64,000 nt of DNA from Trichomonas vaginalis G3. Its lineage: Eukaryota > Parabasalia > Trichomonadida > Trichomonadidae. Position 1 is the stretch's first letter, and each line of letters opens with the position of its first letter. The notes below the pieces were generated by a model that saw only the letters and a program-made list of their open reading frames with translations, did not search any database and was not told where the DNA came from. The stretch covers positions 32,193,896-32,257,895 of the forward strand of contig NC_067206.1 of NCBI RefSeq assembly GCF_026262505.1, written 5' to 3'. Both the position numbers and the translations under genes were made by a program. Below are positions 38,861 to 48,014 of this stretch, piece after piece.

Positions 38861-39259
38861 TTACTCTTGAGCTTCTTCTCTCTGGATTGACTCGTCTGTA
38901 GGGCTTAATGTGCCATCACGTTCGACCAGAAGGTTCTGCTCAGGTCTGTCAAGGAGCTGTCTGTAGGTCGTGAAGGTTTCAACGAGTCCTTGGTAAGGAG
39001 TTTGGAGATCAACATCGACCCATGGGTGTTTGCGTAAGAAAGCAGCAAGGCTTTCACGCTTGGAGTCAATGACATCTTTCTTATTGGTTAATCCTTCTTC
39101 AAAGCTTAGGATTACTCCTGCAGTTGATTCAAGTCTTTGGATCTGGCGTCTGGAAACCTTGGTGAGTTGTCTTATCCTCTCGTTTCCAAATACATGCAGG
39201 AGATATGCAGAAATTACTTCATTAAGTTCGATTAAACAAATTGGATGAAGATCAGTCAT
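38861..39259 (-). CDS. Accessory protein adjoining the iteron array
   Basis: 132 residues from ATG 39259 (MTDLHPICLIELNEVISAYL). The frame is open further upstream through the 15-bp repeats, but that extension reads LYKRRLDKR-like repeat junk, so the ATG right after the array is preferred. It is helical, with a basic segment RQLTKVSRRQIQRLESTAGV that could bind DNA; that would suit a protein encoded beside an iteron array, in the way Rep proteins bind iterons. Function is speculative. No relative in A. Confidence 0.55.
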   Translation of the reverse strand: MTDLHPICLIELNEVISAYLLHVFGNERIRQLTKVSRRQIQRLESTAGVILSFEEGLTNKKDVIDSKRESLAAFLRKHPWVDVDLQTPYQGLVETFTTYRQLLDRPEQNLLVERDGTLSPTDESIQREEAQE

Positions 39260-39261
39260 GG

Positions 39262-39592
39262 CTTTTGTAAAGCAATCTTTTGTAAAGCTGTTTTGTAAAG
39301 CAGACTTTTGTAAAGCAATCTTTTGTAAAGCTCTTTTGTAAAGCAGACTTTTGTAAAGCAATCTTTTGTCAAGACGTCTTTTGTAAAGCAAAAGTATTCA
39401 ATTTTGTGAGAAAATGCTTTTGTAAAGCGTCTTTTGTAAAGAGTCTTTTGTAAAGCTGTCTTTTGTAAAGCGTCTTTTGTAAAGCTGTCTTTTGTAAAGC
39501 TGTCTTTTGTAAAGCTGTCTTTTGTAAAGCTGTCTTTTGTAAAGCTGTCTTTTGTAAAGCTGTCTTTTGTAAAGCAGTCTTTTGTAAAGACA
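39262..39592. repeat. 15-bp iteron-like array (TCTTTTGTAAAGCTG)
   Basis: About 22 copies of a 14-15 bp unit with core CTTTTGTAAAG, itself a small palindrome (CTTT/AAAG). Seven consecutive 15-bp-spaced copies at 39,470-39,590 are nearly identical; copies at the left side are more irregular. It fills the whole gap between two divergent genes. It could be a replication origin, a partition or enhancer site, or a repressor array. Confidence 0.85.
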
Positions 39593-39606
39593 TAACCGAC
39601 GACCGA

Positions 39607-40113
39607 ATGTCCCAAGATGGTACAACACCAGCTCCAGCATCACCAACACTAGATATGATGGCAATGATGATGCAGATGATGCAACAGCAAACCCAGCTTA
39701 TACAGCAAATGCAGGAAAAGAAAACTTTCAATAAACCTGCAAAGAACTCACAAGATCTTGAAGCTGGACTCAATGCTCTCAGGAACGACTACAAGAGAGA
39801 GCAGATGACGTTTAGGAAGAAGGGTGATGAAGATTATGAGAATGATCCGATCGAGGAAGACGAGATCAAGTCCACTGCATCCACAAAGACCCTCCAGGAT
39901 GAAAGAGATGATGAGGGATTCCTTACCAAGTCTCAAAGACTCTTTGTCCTTGAGTTCTTCACGATCTCTGCCTTGAGATCTATGAGGAATTGGAAGGGTC
40001 GCGTTCCAAGTGGCTCAAACAAGCGCGAACTACTCATGACCGCAGTACCGCTCACTAAGACAAAAGTCCAGCTCATGGACTTTATCCTTTCCGCTTGTCC
40101 CGACGAGATCTAA
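39607..40113 (+). CDS. Accessory protein with Met/Gln-rich helix
   Basis: 168 residues from ATG 39607. After a Pro/Ser-rich start comes MMAMMMQMMQQQTQLIQQMQ (about residues 18-37), then a charged linker with acidic EEDE patches and a compact C-terminal domain (SQRLFVLEFFTISALRSMRN). GC-rich for this window and GATC-dense. It is divergent from the gene at 38861 across the iteron array. Unknown function; not in A. Confidence 0.65.
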   Translation: MSQDGTTPAPASPTLDMMAMMMQMMQQQTQLIQQMQEKKTFNKPAKNSQDLEAGLNALRNDYKREQMTFRKKGDEDYENDPIEEDEIKSTASTKTLQDERDDEGFLTKSQRLFVLEFFTISALRSMRNWKGRVPSGSNKRELLMTAVPLTKTKVQLMDFILSACPDEI

Positions 40114-40170
40114 GATCTGATCAGAGTAAAAACTTACATTTATGAGCTAAGCTCAGTAATAATTAGTTGT

Positions 40171-40377
40171 TTATTCTTTCTTCTCATACTTCTGTGCAAG
40201 GTTTCCACGGAAGAACTCAAGCAACATTTGGATCTTTCCAAGCTTTCGACCTTCTTTTTCGAGGTCATCCTGGTAAGTTCGGAATGCGTCAACGTGTGAG
40301 CTCGCATAGAATGCAGCAACAACAACCTCTTCTGCACCTTCTTTGCTGTCAAGTGGCATGAACTCGAATCCTTCCAT
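40171..40377 (-). CDS. Small accessory protein
   Basis: 68 residues from ATG 40377 (MEGFEFMPLDSKEGAEEVVV), ending in FRGNLAQKYEKKE. Helical, charged. It is divergent from the 55-residue gene at 40401 with 23 bp between the starts, containing AAAAGTGACAAAA. Unknown. Confidence 0.5.
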   Translation of the reverse strand: MEGFEFMPLDSKEGAEEVVVAAFYASSHVDAFRTYQDDLEKEGRKLGKIQMLLEFFRGNLAQKYEKKE

Positions 40378-40400
40378 TCGACCAAATAAAAGTGACAAAA
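40378..40400. promoter_or_regulatory. Divergent initiator-like region
   Basis: 23 bp with AAATAAAAGTGACAAAA, i.e. TGTCACTTTTATTT on the minus strand, upstream of the gene at 40377, and AATGTCA at the plus-strand start. Confidence 0.45.
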
Positions 40401-40568
40401 ATGTCAATGAGACCCACTCGTTGCATAGATGCTAAACCTGGTCCGAAGATGCAAAAGTTCTTCAGAACACTCATGTCTGACCAGAGGGAGTACGGTCATG
40501 AAGAGGTCATACAGATCTTCGATCAGTGTGTACCAAAGCCTGAGAATCCAGACGAACTCTTCATGTAA
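40401..40568 (+). CDS. Small accessory protein, 55 residues
   Basis: ATG 40401: MSMRPTRCIDAKPGPKMQKF, then FRTLMSDQREYGHEEVIQIF and DQCVPKPENPDELFM. Codon choice and composition match the neighbouring accessory genes. A tiny 32-codon frame (40605-40703, MKLRPITIFPGFCNYLEQAC) follows on the same strand and may also be expressed, but there is little support for it. Unknown function. Confidence 0.45.
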   Translation: MSMRPTRCIDAKPGPKMQKFFRTLMSDQREYGHEEVIQIFDQCVPKPENPDELFM

Positions 40569-40713
40569 ATTTACTTGCTTCAATGGAGAGATGAGAGACC
40601 AGGTATGAAACTCAGACCAATAACAATCTTTCCAGGTTTCTGCAATTACCTAGAACAAGCATGCCAGATCAAATGGTCTGACACCATCTTCCTCCAAAAA
40701 TAAACTTTATCGT

Positions 40714-41157
40714 TTATAACACTTCAGGATCTACATCTATTTCTTCTGCTTCATCCTCAATGTCGATCTCTTCGACAGGTTTGATAGCAGCTTTGAGTAA
40801 GTTCTTACCCATTGTCTTAAGTTCAACTGGGTTATATTCTTTGTCTTTACTCTTTGTTGATTTCGTGAGATCTACATATAAACAATAACTTTTAGTCTTG
40901 TCAAGGTTTATTCTCGCTGAGAAATGGTCAGGAATGTTTATAGCTATCTTTTCAAACTTGAGTAAATTAGCTAAACCTTCATTTGTGTATTTCTGCTTAT
41001 CGACAAAGATCATGATCGGACTTGCACTATAACCATACTTTCCTTGACATAATGTTTGTGGTAAGCATATAAGTAGTCTCTTTGCTGTTTTATTTTGCTT
41101 CTTCACTTCATCTACAAACTGTTGGATCTTAAAGAACTTTATATGATGTTCAGACAT
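40714..41157 (-). CDS. Hypothetical Maverick B protein
   Basis: 147 residues, MSEHHIKFFKIQQFVDEVKK. A globular alpha/beta domain (RLLICLPQTLCQGKYGYSAS and IMIFVDKQKYTNEGLANLLK) is followed by an acidic tail (EEIDIEDEAEEIDVDPEVL). The acidic tail and small fold recall single-stranded DNA-binding proteins, but no motif confirms this. ATG 41157 has an upstream TTTTTTTATCTGAAC, the core-gene type promoter word. Confidence 0.6.
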   Translation of the reverse strand: MSEHHIKFFKIQQFVDEVKKQNKTAKRLLICLPQTLCQGKYGYSASPIMIFVDKQKYTNEGLANLLKFEKIAINIPDHFSARINLDKTKSYCLYVDLTKSTKSKDKEYNPVELKTMGKNLLKAAIKPVEEIDIEDEAEEIDVDPEVL

Positions 41158-41221
41158 CTTTATATACCCGATAAAAAGTTCAGATAAAAAAATAATTAGC
41201 TATATTTTTATTAGTGCATAA

Positions 41222-41395
41222 ATGAGTCTTTCTTTGAGATTTTCTGATGAAGATCTAACTTTGGTAAGATCTTTAAAAGATGATGAAAACATTCTTTCTG
41301 TCATTGATGAAGAAAAGAAATACTTCAGTAATGATGTAAAAATAGAGCTACTCATTCATACTGAGAAACAGTTTGTGATCGTGATCTTGAGTTAA
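41222..41395 (+). CDS. Conserved small Maverick protein (family 6)
   Basis: 57 residues, MSLSLRFSDEDLTLVRSLKD, related to the A frame at 23400-23624. TTTTTATTAGTGCATAA precedes the ATG. Its stop codon overlaps the stop of the convergent fibre gene in a shared TTAA. Unknown function. Confidence 0.6.
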   Translation: MSLSLRFSDEDLTLVRSLKDDENILSVIDEEKKYFSNDVKIELLIHTEKQFVIVILS

Positions 41396-44084
41396 GCAGC
41401 TCTGAACCAAGCGAATACAGTCATAAATGGTGGTAAGAAGTCTTGACCTTTTCCTGTTGCATCTGTGATTCCAGCTACTGTGTGAGTATGGTTTCCTGCA
41501 GATCCGCAGAAAATACCTGTACTAACATCTCTAGGGTCATCTGTGATATCATATCTATTCATACCTTGTCTATCAGAACCTGCTGCAAGATTTGTATAAC
41601 CTCTTTTTGTCATTGAATGTGAATGCTCTCCATTAGTAGATGTTGTTGCACTGAACCTATGGGAGTGTGGTGGAAGGTTTTCAACTCTGATAGTCTTTGA
41701 ACCACCAAAGTCCATTGATGAGTTAGAACAGTAAAGAAACTGATCAACAATCGGTTGCCAAACACCTCCATAAAGGGTTTGCGGGCTTGTTGAGCTCATT
41801 GATGTAAATATAGAACCAATTGGATACATCATGTCAAACATGTTAGAAGGTCTATAAGTATAATCTACTGTGGTGACATCGTTCAAATAAAACTCAAACG
41901 TATCTCCAGGATGAATAGTTAAGTTTGTTCCATCTTTTTTGTGGAACACAAGTTCAATAGATTTACCATGACTCAATGTATAGTAACTTGGACCTTTTTC
42001 TGATGGACCAATGTTATAATTTATAAATATTGCAACTTTACCCATATCATTATTACCAAAGCTAACTGTAATGCTTTCAGGTATTCCATTGTTTACAGAT
42101 GCATTAGAGATCTTTGAGATCTGTTCATTAACATAAGTTTTGTCTGCTTTCTTATCTAACATTGCTGGTAGTTCATATACTTCGAAGTTTCTGGCATGAC
42201 CTTCAATGTTCGTACATTTACTATCTAAACTGTTAAGAGTATCTTTTACGCTAGTGCTTGGATCTTCTTGTGGAGCACTTGAACCTAAAGTATAGTTCAA
42301 GATAATGTCATCAGCTCTTATTTTCTTGATTTGAACTGGTTGGTCATTATCAGCTCCTATTTTATTGATTATAACAGGTTTGTCTTCTCTTGAACGAATT
42401 GATTTAACTGTCAAAGGTTCAGTGAACTCATTATTTTTCAAAGGAAACAATGTTGTATTGATGTTTTCACCATTAATATATACTTCTTTTGTATCAATAC
42501 CAGATGGGAATGAAACTCTTTCATTAACTTTAACTGTTGTACCATCACCTGGGTACATATCTTTCTCTGGACCTTTGATTGTCTTAAGTATGACAGACTG
42601 TGATAAAGTATATTCTTTAGATGCAACTTTACGTATCTCTTCGTCAACATAACTTTTGTCAGCTTTGTCTGCAATCTTAAGTGCAGTTCTTCCTCCATTA
42701 TTTTTGTTCTCCTCAACTTTCTTCGCTAATTCAGCAAGAATGAGATAAAGATAATCAGTAAGGTCATCAGTACCAGACATAGTAATATTATTGTTCTTTC
42801 TTGATGTATTAGCAACTTTCACTAAGGTCACAAAATCAGGGTACAAAGTACTTAACGTAGAAATGATTGTTTTTGGTCCAGGATCTTTCTCTTCTTTATC
42901 ATTAGCATCACGTGCCATTAGAATTGGTTCCAAAGGTCCAGTCACATCAAAACTCTCAAGTTCCATATAACCTTCATTTCTGAATCTTTCTATATGAGTT
43001 ATCTTCTGGAAACTTGTTTTAGTCTTTTCAACTAAATTTTTTATTCCATCCACAAAACCTCCTTTATGATTTGGACCAAGATTACCCAGAGTGTCAAGAA
43101 CAGTATCTATACCTTCTTGACTTTCAACAAAAGCCCAAAGAGCATTTATTTGACTCTGGAGTGATATCCATGAGGCTGCAGTAGCACCGGCGTTTGCTAT
43201 GGCAAAGATGAATGATAAAGGGTTGAACTTAAGACCAGATTCTTTATCTTTGACAATTTCAACGAAGTCATTGATATTTTTCTTCAAGTATTCCTTAGTC
43301 AGAAGAACTCCATCGCCAGCTATACCAGTTGCTTTTGTCTTTCCTTTAACATCAAATGTGATTGGTTTCTTCAATAAAATAACTTCTGGTGTTGTACTGA
43401 TGCTATCATTAGTGGAGAAAAATTCTCCGACATGACTTGCTAAGTATTCTTTCGTCAATAATGTTCCATCACCAACAATACCAGTTGCTTTTGGACCATC
43501 TTCTGTGAATGTCAATGGTTTCTTTAACATAACTTTATCTAAGTATATTGCAATACCACTATTTTGTACTTGTTCATGACCTAATATATAAGCAAATGCT
43601 GCGTTTAAAGCATTATACAATGTATCTTCTTTAAATGTTAATTGACTGTTTTCAATCATTGGTATATTGAACAGTGTAGACCTTGGGTCAAAATGAACTC
43701 CATGGTCAATCGATAATAACCGTTTAACATGATATATTATAGTCTCTAATGCTTCATTAATATTTACCTCACGAGTTTCTTGCAAACCATTACTCGCCAT
43801 ACATGAAAACATATAATCTCTATCAGTTGTGAAGAATAATCTAAGTAATTATTCTCTACTTTTGTCACACGATTCTGTAACGCTTGAAGGTATTGATTTA
43901 AGTCTGTTTCAACAATTGTACCATCTGGTTGCTCGATAGGTAATATACCAGGACCGATGGTAATGTCTTCATCAGCACCTTCTTTATGTATGACTAAAGC
44001 ATTATCAGTAATTCTGAGAGTATATTCTTTATATTGAAGTACGCTAGACTTATAACATTCATATGCATATGGAACAACACTCAT
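41392..44084 (-). pseudogene. Fibre gene with phage tail-collar-like tip, about one break
   Basis: Start MSVVPYAYECYKSSVLQYKE at 44084. The body has two ATGIVGDGTLLTKEYL-type repeats (KATGIAGDGVLLTKEYL), a helical region with a hydrophobic segment near FIFAIANAGATAASWISLQS, then KADKSYVDEEI and DKKADKTYVNEQI modules. The tip has MYPIGSIFTSMSSTSPQTLY, GGSKTIRVENLPPHSHRF, GNHTHTVAG and FLPPFMTVFAWFRAA. The tip signature belongs to phage tail-fibre/collar proteins. Like A, a trimeric receptor-binding fibre is the likely product. Collagen triplets, clear in A, are missing here. About one break makes the copy imperfect; the duplicated segment at 46584-47110 carries a second 5' end. Confidence 0.75.
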
Positions 44085-46578
44085 TCTTTTACTACATATA
44101 AAAATGATGTATTATCTACAATCGACTGATCCTAATAACTACGGGACAATACAGTTTCAAGCAGATCCTAACATGGGCATCCAAGTAAGATAAAGATGAG
44201 AGTAAAAAGTGTCAGTACTATGGCGAACTTTATTGTTTGTGACGAAACAGATTATTTTGTCTTACAGTTAGACGAAGATGGAGAAGAAAAGGTGTGTACA
44301 TTTAAGTCAGCTCTTTCATTTGATATGGATACTATTGTATCAAAACTACAAGAGATTGTAACAAAACAGTTTGATTATTATAACAAGAAAAAAAGGTCAA
44401 CATAATGTAACAGTTTCACTGAGTGCTACGAATCAACTTATATTTACGTCACAGGACAAAGGACATAAAGTCTATTTTAAAAGATGCTTCACATAGAGCA
44501 AATCTTATTTTAGGTGCATATGGAATAGAACTACCTATTGTACATAATTATTATCTACAAATGCCAAAACCACCTATGCTCAACTTCGGGTATCAGTTAT
44601 ACCTTCGTTCATCAATGTCTGTCATCTCTGGGTTCAATAATATTGACCAAGTTGATGATCGAAGAAAGATCATGTACAGATCTACATGTTATAACATCAA
44701 TGAGTTCTGGATATCTGGTAAACCACTTATATGTAAGGAATCCTCACCATGGATAGATGCATTTCCATGGGAACTAACTAATGTTACGTTTACCTTAGTT
44801 GACTTCCAAGATCAGCCTGTTCGATTATTGTCACCAATGTTTATGGTGATAGAGATTAAACCAGATAAGCCAGAAGTTAGAGAAACCAATGATGTCAGTG
44901 ATGATGATACAGAATCTTCGTACGATTATGATTACGATGACGATTAAAAAAAAATAACGTATATTTTTTTATCGGTTATAAAAGACCAACATGCTCAATG
45001 CTATAAAAGGATTAGTTAATAACCTTTCACCAGAAGATAAGAAAGGTATGCTTGATATGTTTGGGATCAAAATGCCTAAGAAAGCTAAAGACATTACCAA
45101 TAAATTAGCTCTGGCAATTAAGAATCAAGGAGGTACAGGAAGTGTAGCAGATATTTTCAAGAATGCTAAGAGCTTCTATGATGACTACAATGGTATCATG
45201 AATGTTCCAGCTTCAAATTCCCCAGTTGCTTTAGATCACGATCAGAGATCTCATAATAGAGCGTTAATGGAGATGCAACCAATATACTCAGACCCTCCAC
45301 CAAAGATTGATGAGAGCGAATTAGCATACAAAGAAATACAGAATGCCTTTTACGTTGTTAAGAACATTAATGGTCAAAAACTTCCTGATGAGAAATGGTT
45401 AGACCCAATAACTAAAGCAGGAGAAAGATTCATTATGTTTAACATTGACCAATACAGTCCAAGAGGAAAAGATTACTTCAACAAGATGTTTCCAAGAGTT
45501 ATGGCAAAGTTCATTGGACAGATAGACCTTTTCAAACAGAAGTGGACATTCTATTACGACTTTGATGAGAAGAGAAACATTTTGCGTCATTTGAACATCA
45601 ATACAATGGGATCATTAGTTCATCAGTTACTTAATGAAGCTCCAATAGCAGAAGTACAAGAATTAGCATCTAAAGTCCTTGAATCAAACTATGACTTCTT
45701 CCTTTGTAGTATTCCTTCGTTAAGGAAGATCGAGATCTTTGACTATACAGCTTATTCAGATGTTGATGCTTCTGCTTTGAGAAAAGGAACGTACACACCA
45801 TATAAACTCACAGCTGAAGAACAAGTTATGTTAGATACGATGAGAGCAGCAGGTCAAGAAAAGATCGCACTCAAGATCATCAAACAAAACCATTCAAAGA
45901 AGAGAAACAGGTCACGTAATGGTCAGCTTTGGACATGGACATGCAAATTACCTATTAACTTAGAGAGGTATCAGATCTTCAACGAACTTAATGCAGAGAC
46001 AGCAAAGAAGATGATGAAAGATTCATGTTTCATCTACGCTTGTATTCAAGCTGGTGTTGACGAAGCAACAATTAATCATATGAGGGAAATCATTCGTGTC
46101 AAAGATTTTCCAATGTCAAAGATTAAGGTTATTGCCAAAGAAACAGGAATAAGGTTCCATGTCATCAAATACAACGAGAAGTATTCAAATCATTCATATA
46201 CTTATGAACCAGATGAAGAACCAAAGATGACAGTAGAACTTTTATTAATGTATGACCACTACATGTTGAACGAAAAGCTTCCAATAAGTTCAATGTTCAT
46301 CAAGAACTATGAAGATGTTTGTAAGTTGTGCAAGGATTGGACTTTAGAGAAGAAGATGTTAGTTAACAGAAGATATGAAACAAGGTATGCAATTAACTCA
46401 AAGTTAGTTACACCACTTGCAAAAGTCATTGAACTCTTGTTTGCTAACAATTATTTCGAACCAATTAGAACAGGAGAACTTTGCACATACTTCACAACGA
46501 TGTATAATGAGAACCTTGAAGAAATGATTGACCTCACATACAATGAGCGTTATTGCGCAAGGATGAAGAAAGATTGGA
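43562..46578. repeat. 3.0-kb tandem duplication, copy 1
   Basis: Covers the 5' end of the fibre gene, the divergent jelly-roll-like gene and the first 530 or so codons of the polymerase. It is repeated at 46584-49602 with only small differences; six filler bases lie at the join. Confidence 0.9.
44104..44947 (+). pseudogene. Probable minor capsid gene, duplicate copy, interrupted
   Basis: Duplicate of the intact gene at 47130-47972, almost identical in sequence, with about two breaks. It lies in copy 1 of the tandem duplication. Confidence 0.8.
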
Positions 46579-46601
46579 TCATCTTTTGTACTTGTTCATG
46601 A
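44991..46601 (+). pseudogene. PolB 5' partial copy from the tandem duplication
   Basis: Same sequence as the first 530 or so codons of the intact polymerase (48015-51704). The frame runs from the copy of the polymerase start into the duplication join. It contains only the N-terminal extension and no exonuclease or polymerase motif, so it is not a functional enzyme. Confidence 0.85.
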
Positions 46602-47110
46602 CCTAATATATAAGCAAATGCTGCGTTTAAAGCATTATACAATGTATCTTCTTTAAATGTTAATTGACTGTTTTCAATCATTGGTATATTGAACAGTGTA
46701 GACCTTGGGTCAAAATGAACTCCATGGTCAATCGATAATAACCGTTTAACATGATATATTATAGTCTCTAATGCTTCATTAATATTTACCTCACGAGTTT
46801 CTTGCAAACCATTACTCGCCATACATGAAAACATATAATCTCTATCAGTTGTGAAGAATGGAGCATCTAAGTAATTATTCTCTACTTTTGTCACACGATT
46901 CTGTAACGCTTGAAGGTATTGATTTAAGTCTGTTTCAACAATTGTACCATCTGGTTGCTCGATAGGTAATATACCAGGACCGATGGTAATGTCTTCATCA
47001 GCACCTTCTTTATGTATGACTAAAGCATTATCAGTAATTCTGAGAGTATATTCTTTATATTGAAGTACGCTAGACTTATAACATTCATATGCATATGGAA
47101 CAACACTCAT
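46584..47110 (-). pseudogene. Fibre 5' partial copy from the tandem duplication
   Basis: Encodes the first 175 or so residues of the fibre protein (MSVVPYAYECYKSSVLQYKE to AFAYILGHEQVQ), open throughout, then runs into the join. It shows the same N-terminus as the main gene. Confidence 0.85.
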
Positions 47111-47129
47111 TCTTTTACTACATATAAAA
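47111..47129. promoter_or_regulatory. Shared divergent promoter (fibre / jelly-roll)
   Basis: 19 bp TCTTTTACTACATATAAAA between opposite ATGs; the same gap occurs in copy 1 (44085-44103) and a 17-bp one in A (19549-19565). Confidence 0.5.
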
Positions 47130-47972
47130 ATGATGTATTATCTACAATCGACTGATCCTAATAACTACGGGACAATACAGTTTCAAGCAGATCCTAACAT
47201 GGGGCATCCAAGTAAGATAAAGATGAGAGTAAAAAGTGTCAGTACTATGGCGAACTTTATTGTTTGTGACGAAACAGATTATTTTGTCTTACAGTTAGAC
47301 GAAGATGGAGAAGAAAAGGTGTGTACATTTAAGTCAGCTCTTTCATTTGATATGGATACTATTGTATCAAAACTACAAGAGATTGTAACAAAACAGTTTG
47401 ATTATTATAACAAGAAAAAAGGTCAACATAATGTAACAGTTTCACTGAGTGCTACGAATCAACTTATATTTACGTCACAGGACAAAGGACATAAAGTCTA
47501 TTTAAAAGATGCTTCACATAGAGCAAATCTTATTTTAGGTGCATATGGAATAGAACTACCTATTGTACATAATTATTATCTACAAATGCCAAAACCACCT
47601 ATGCTCAACTTCGGGTATCAGTTATACCTTCGTTCATCAATGTCTGTCATCTCTGGGTTCAATAATATTGACCAAGTTGATGATCGAAGAAAGATCATGT
47701 ACAGATCTACATGTTATAACATCAATGAGTTCTGGATATCTGGTAAACCACTTATATGTAAGGAATCCTCACCATGGATAGATGCATTTCCATGGGAACT
47801 AACTAATGTTACGTTTACCTTAGTTGACTTCCAAGATCAGCCTGTTCGATTATTGTCACCAATGTTTATGGTGATAGAGATTAAACCAGATAAGCCAGAA
47901 GTTAGAGAAACCAATGATGTCAGTGATGATGATACAGAATCTTCGTACGATTATGATTACGATGACGATTAA
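47130..47972 (+). CDS. Probable minor capsid protein (jelly-roll-like)
   Basis: 280 residues, intact. MMYYLQSTDPNNYGTIQFQA at the start matches A (19566). Beta-rich: MANFIVCDETDYFVLQLDED, HNVTVSLSATNQLIFTSQDK, LILGAYGIELPIVHNYYLQM, and the closing VTFTLVDFQDQPVRLLSPMF followed by MVIEIKP, a strand pair typical of small Polinton jelly-roll proteins. An acidic Asp/Tyr tail (ESSYDYDYDDD) ends it. It is followed 42 bp later by the polymerase gene. Penton-like minor capsid is my best guess. Confidence 0.6.
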   Translation: MMYYLQSTDPNNYGTIQFQADPNMGHPSKIKMRVKSVSTMANFIVCDETDYFVLQLDEDGEEKVCTFKSALSFDMDTIVSKLQEIVTKQFDYYNKKKGQHNVTVSLSATNQLIFTSQDKGHKVYLKDASHRANLILGAYGIELPIVHNYYLQMPKPPMLNFGYQLYLRSSMSVISGFNNIDQVDDRRKIMYRSTCYNINEFWISGKPLICKESSPWIDAFPWELTNVTFTLVDFQDQPVRLLSPMFMVIEIKPDKPEVRETNDVSDDDTESSYDYDYDDD

Positions 47973-48014
47973 AAAAAATAACGTATATTTTTTTATCGGT
48001 TATAAAAGACCAAC

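Noticed and set aside
39262-39592. CRISPR-like appearance of regularly spaced repeats
   Set aside because: The repeats are directly tandem with a 15-bp period and no unique spacers, in a eukaryotic mobile element; an iteron or satellite is the better description.
36541-41160. Restriction endonuclease paired with the Dam-like methyltransferase
   Set aside because: No PD-(D/E)xK, HNH or GIY-YIG pattern was recognised in the neighbouring small proteins. Structure prediction could still change this.
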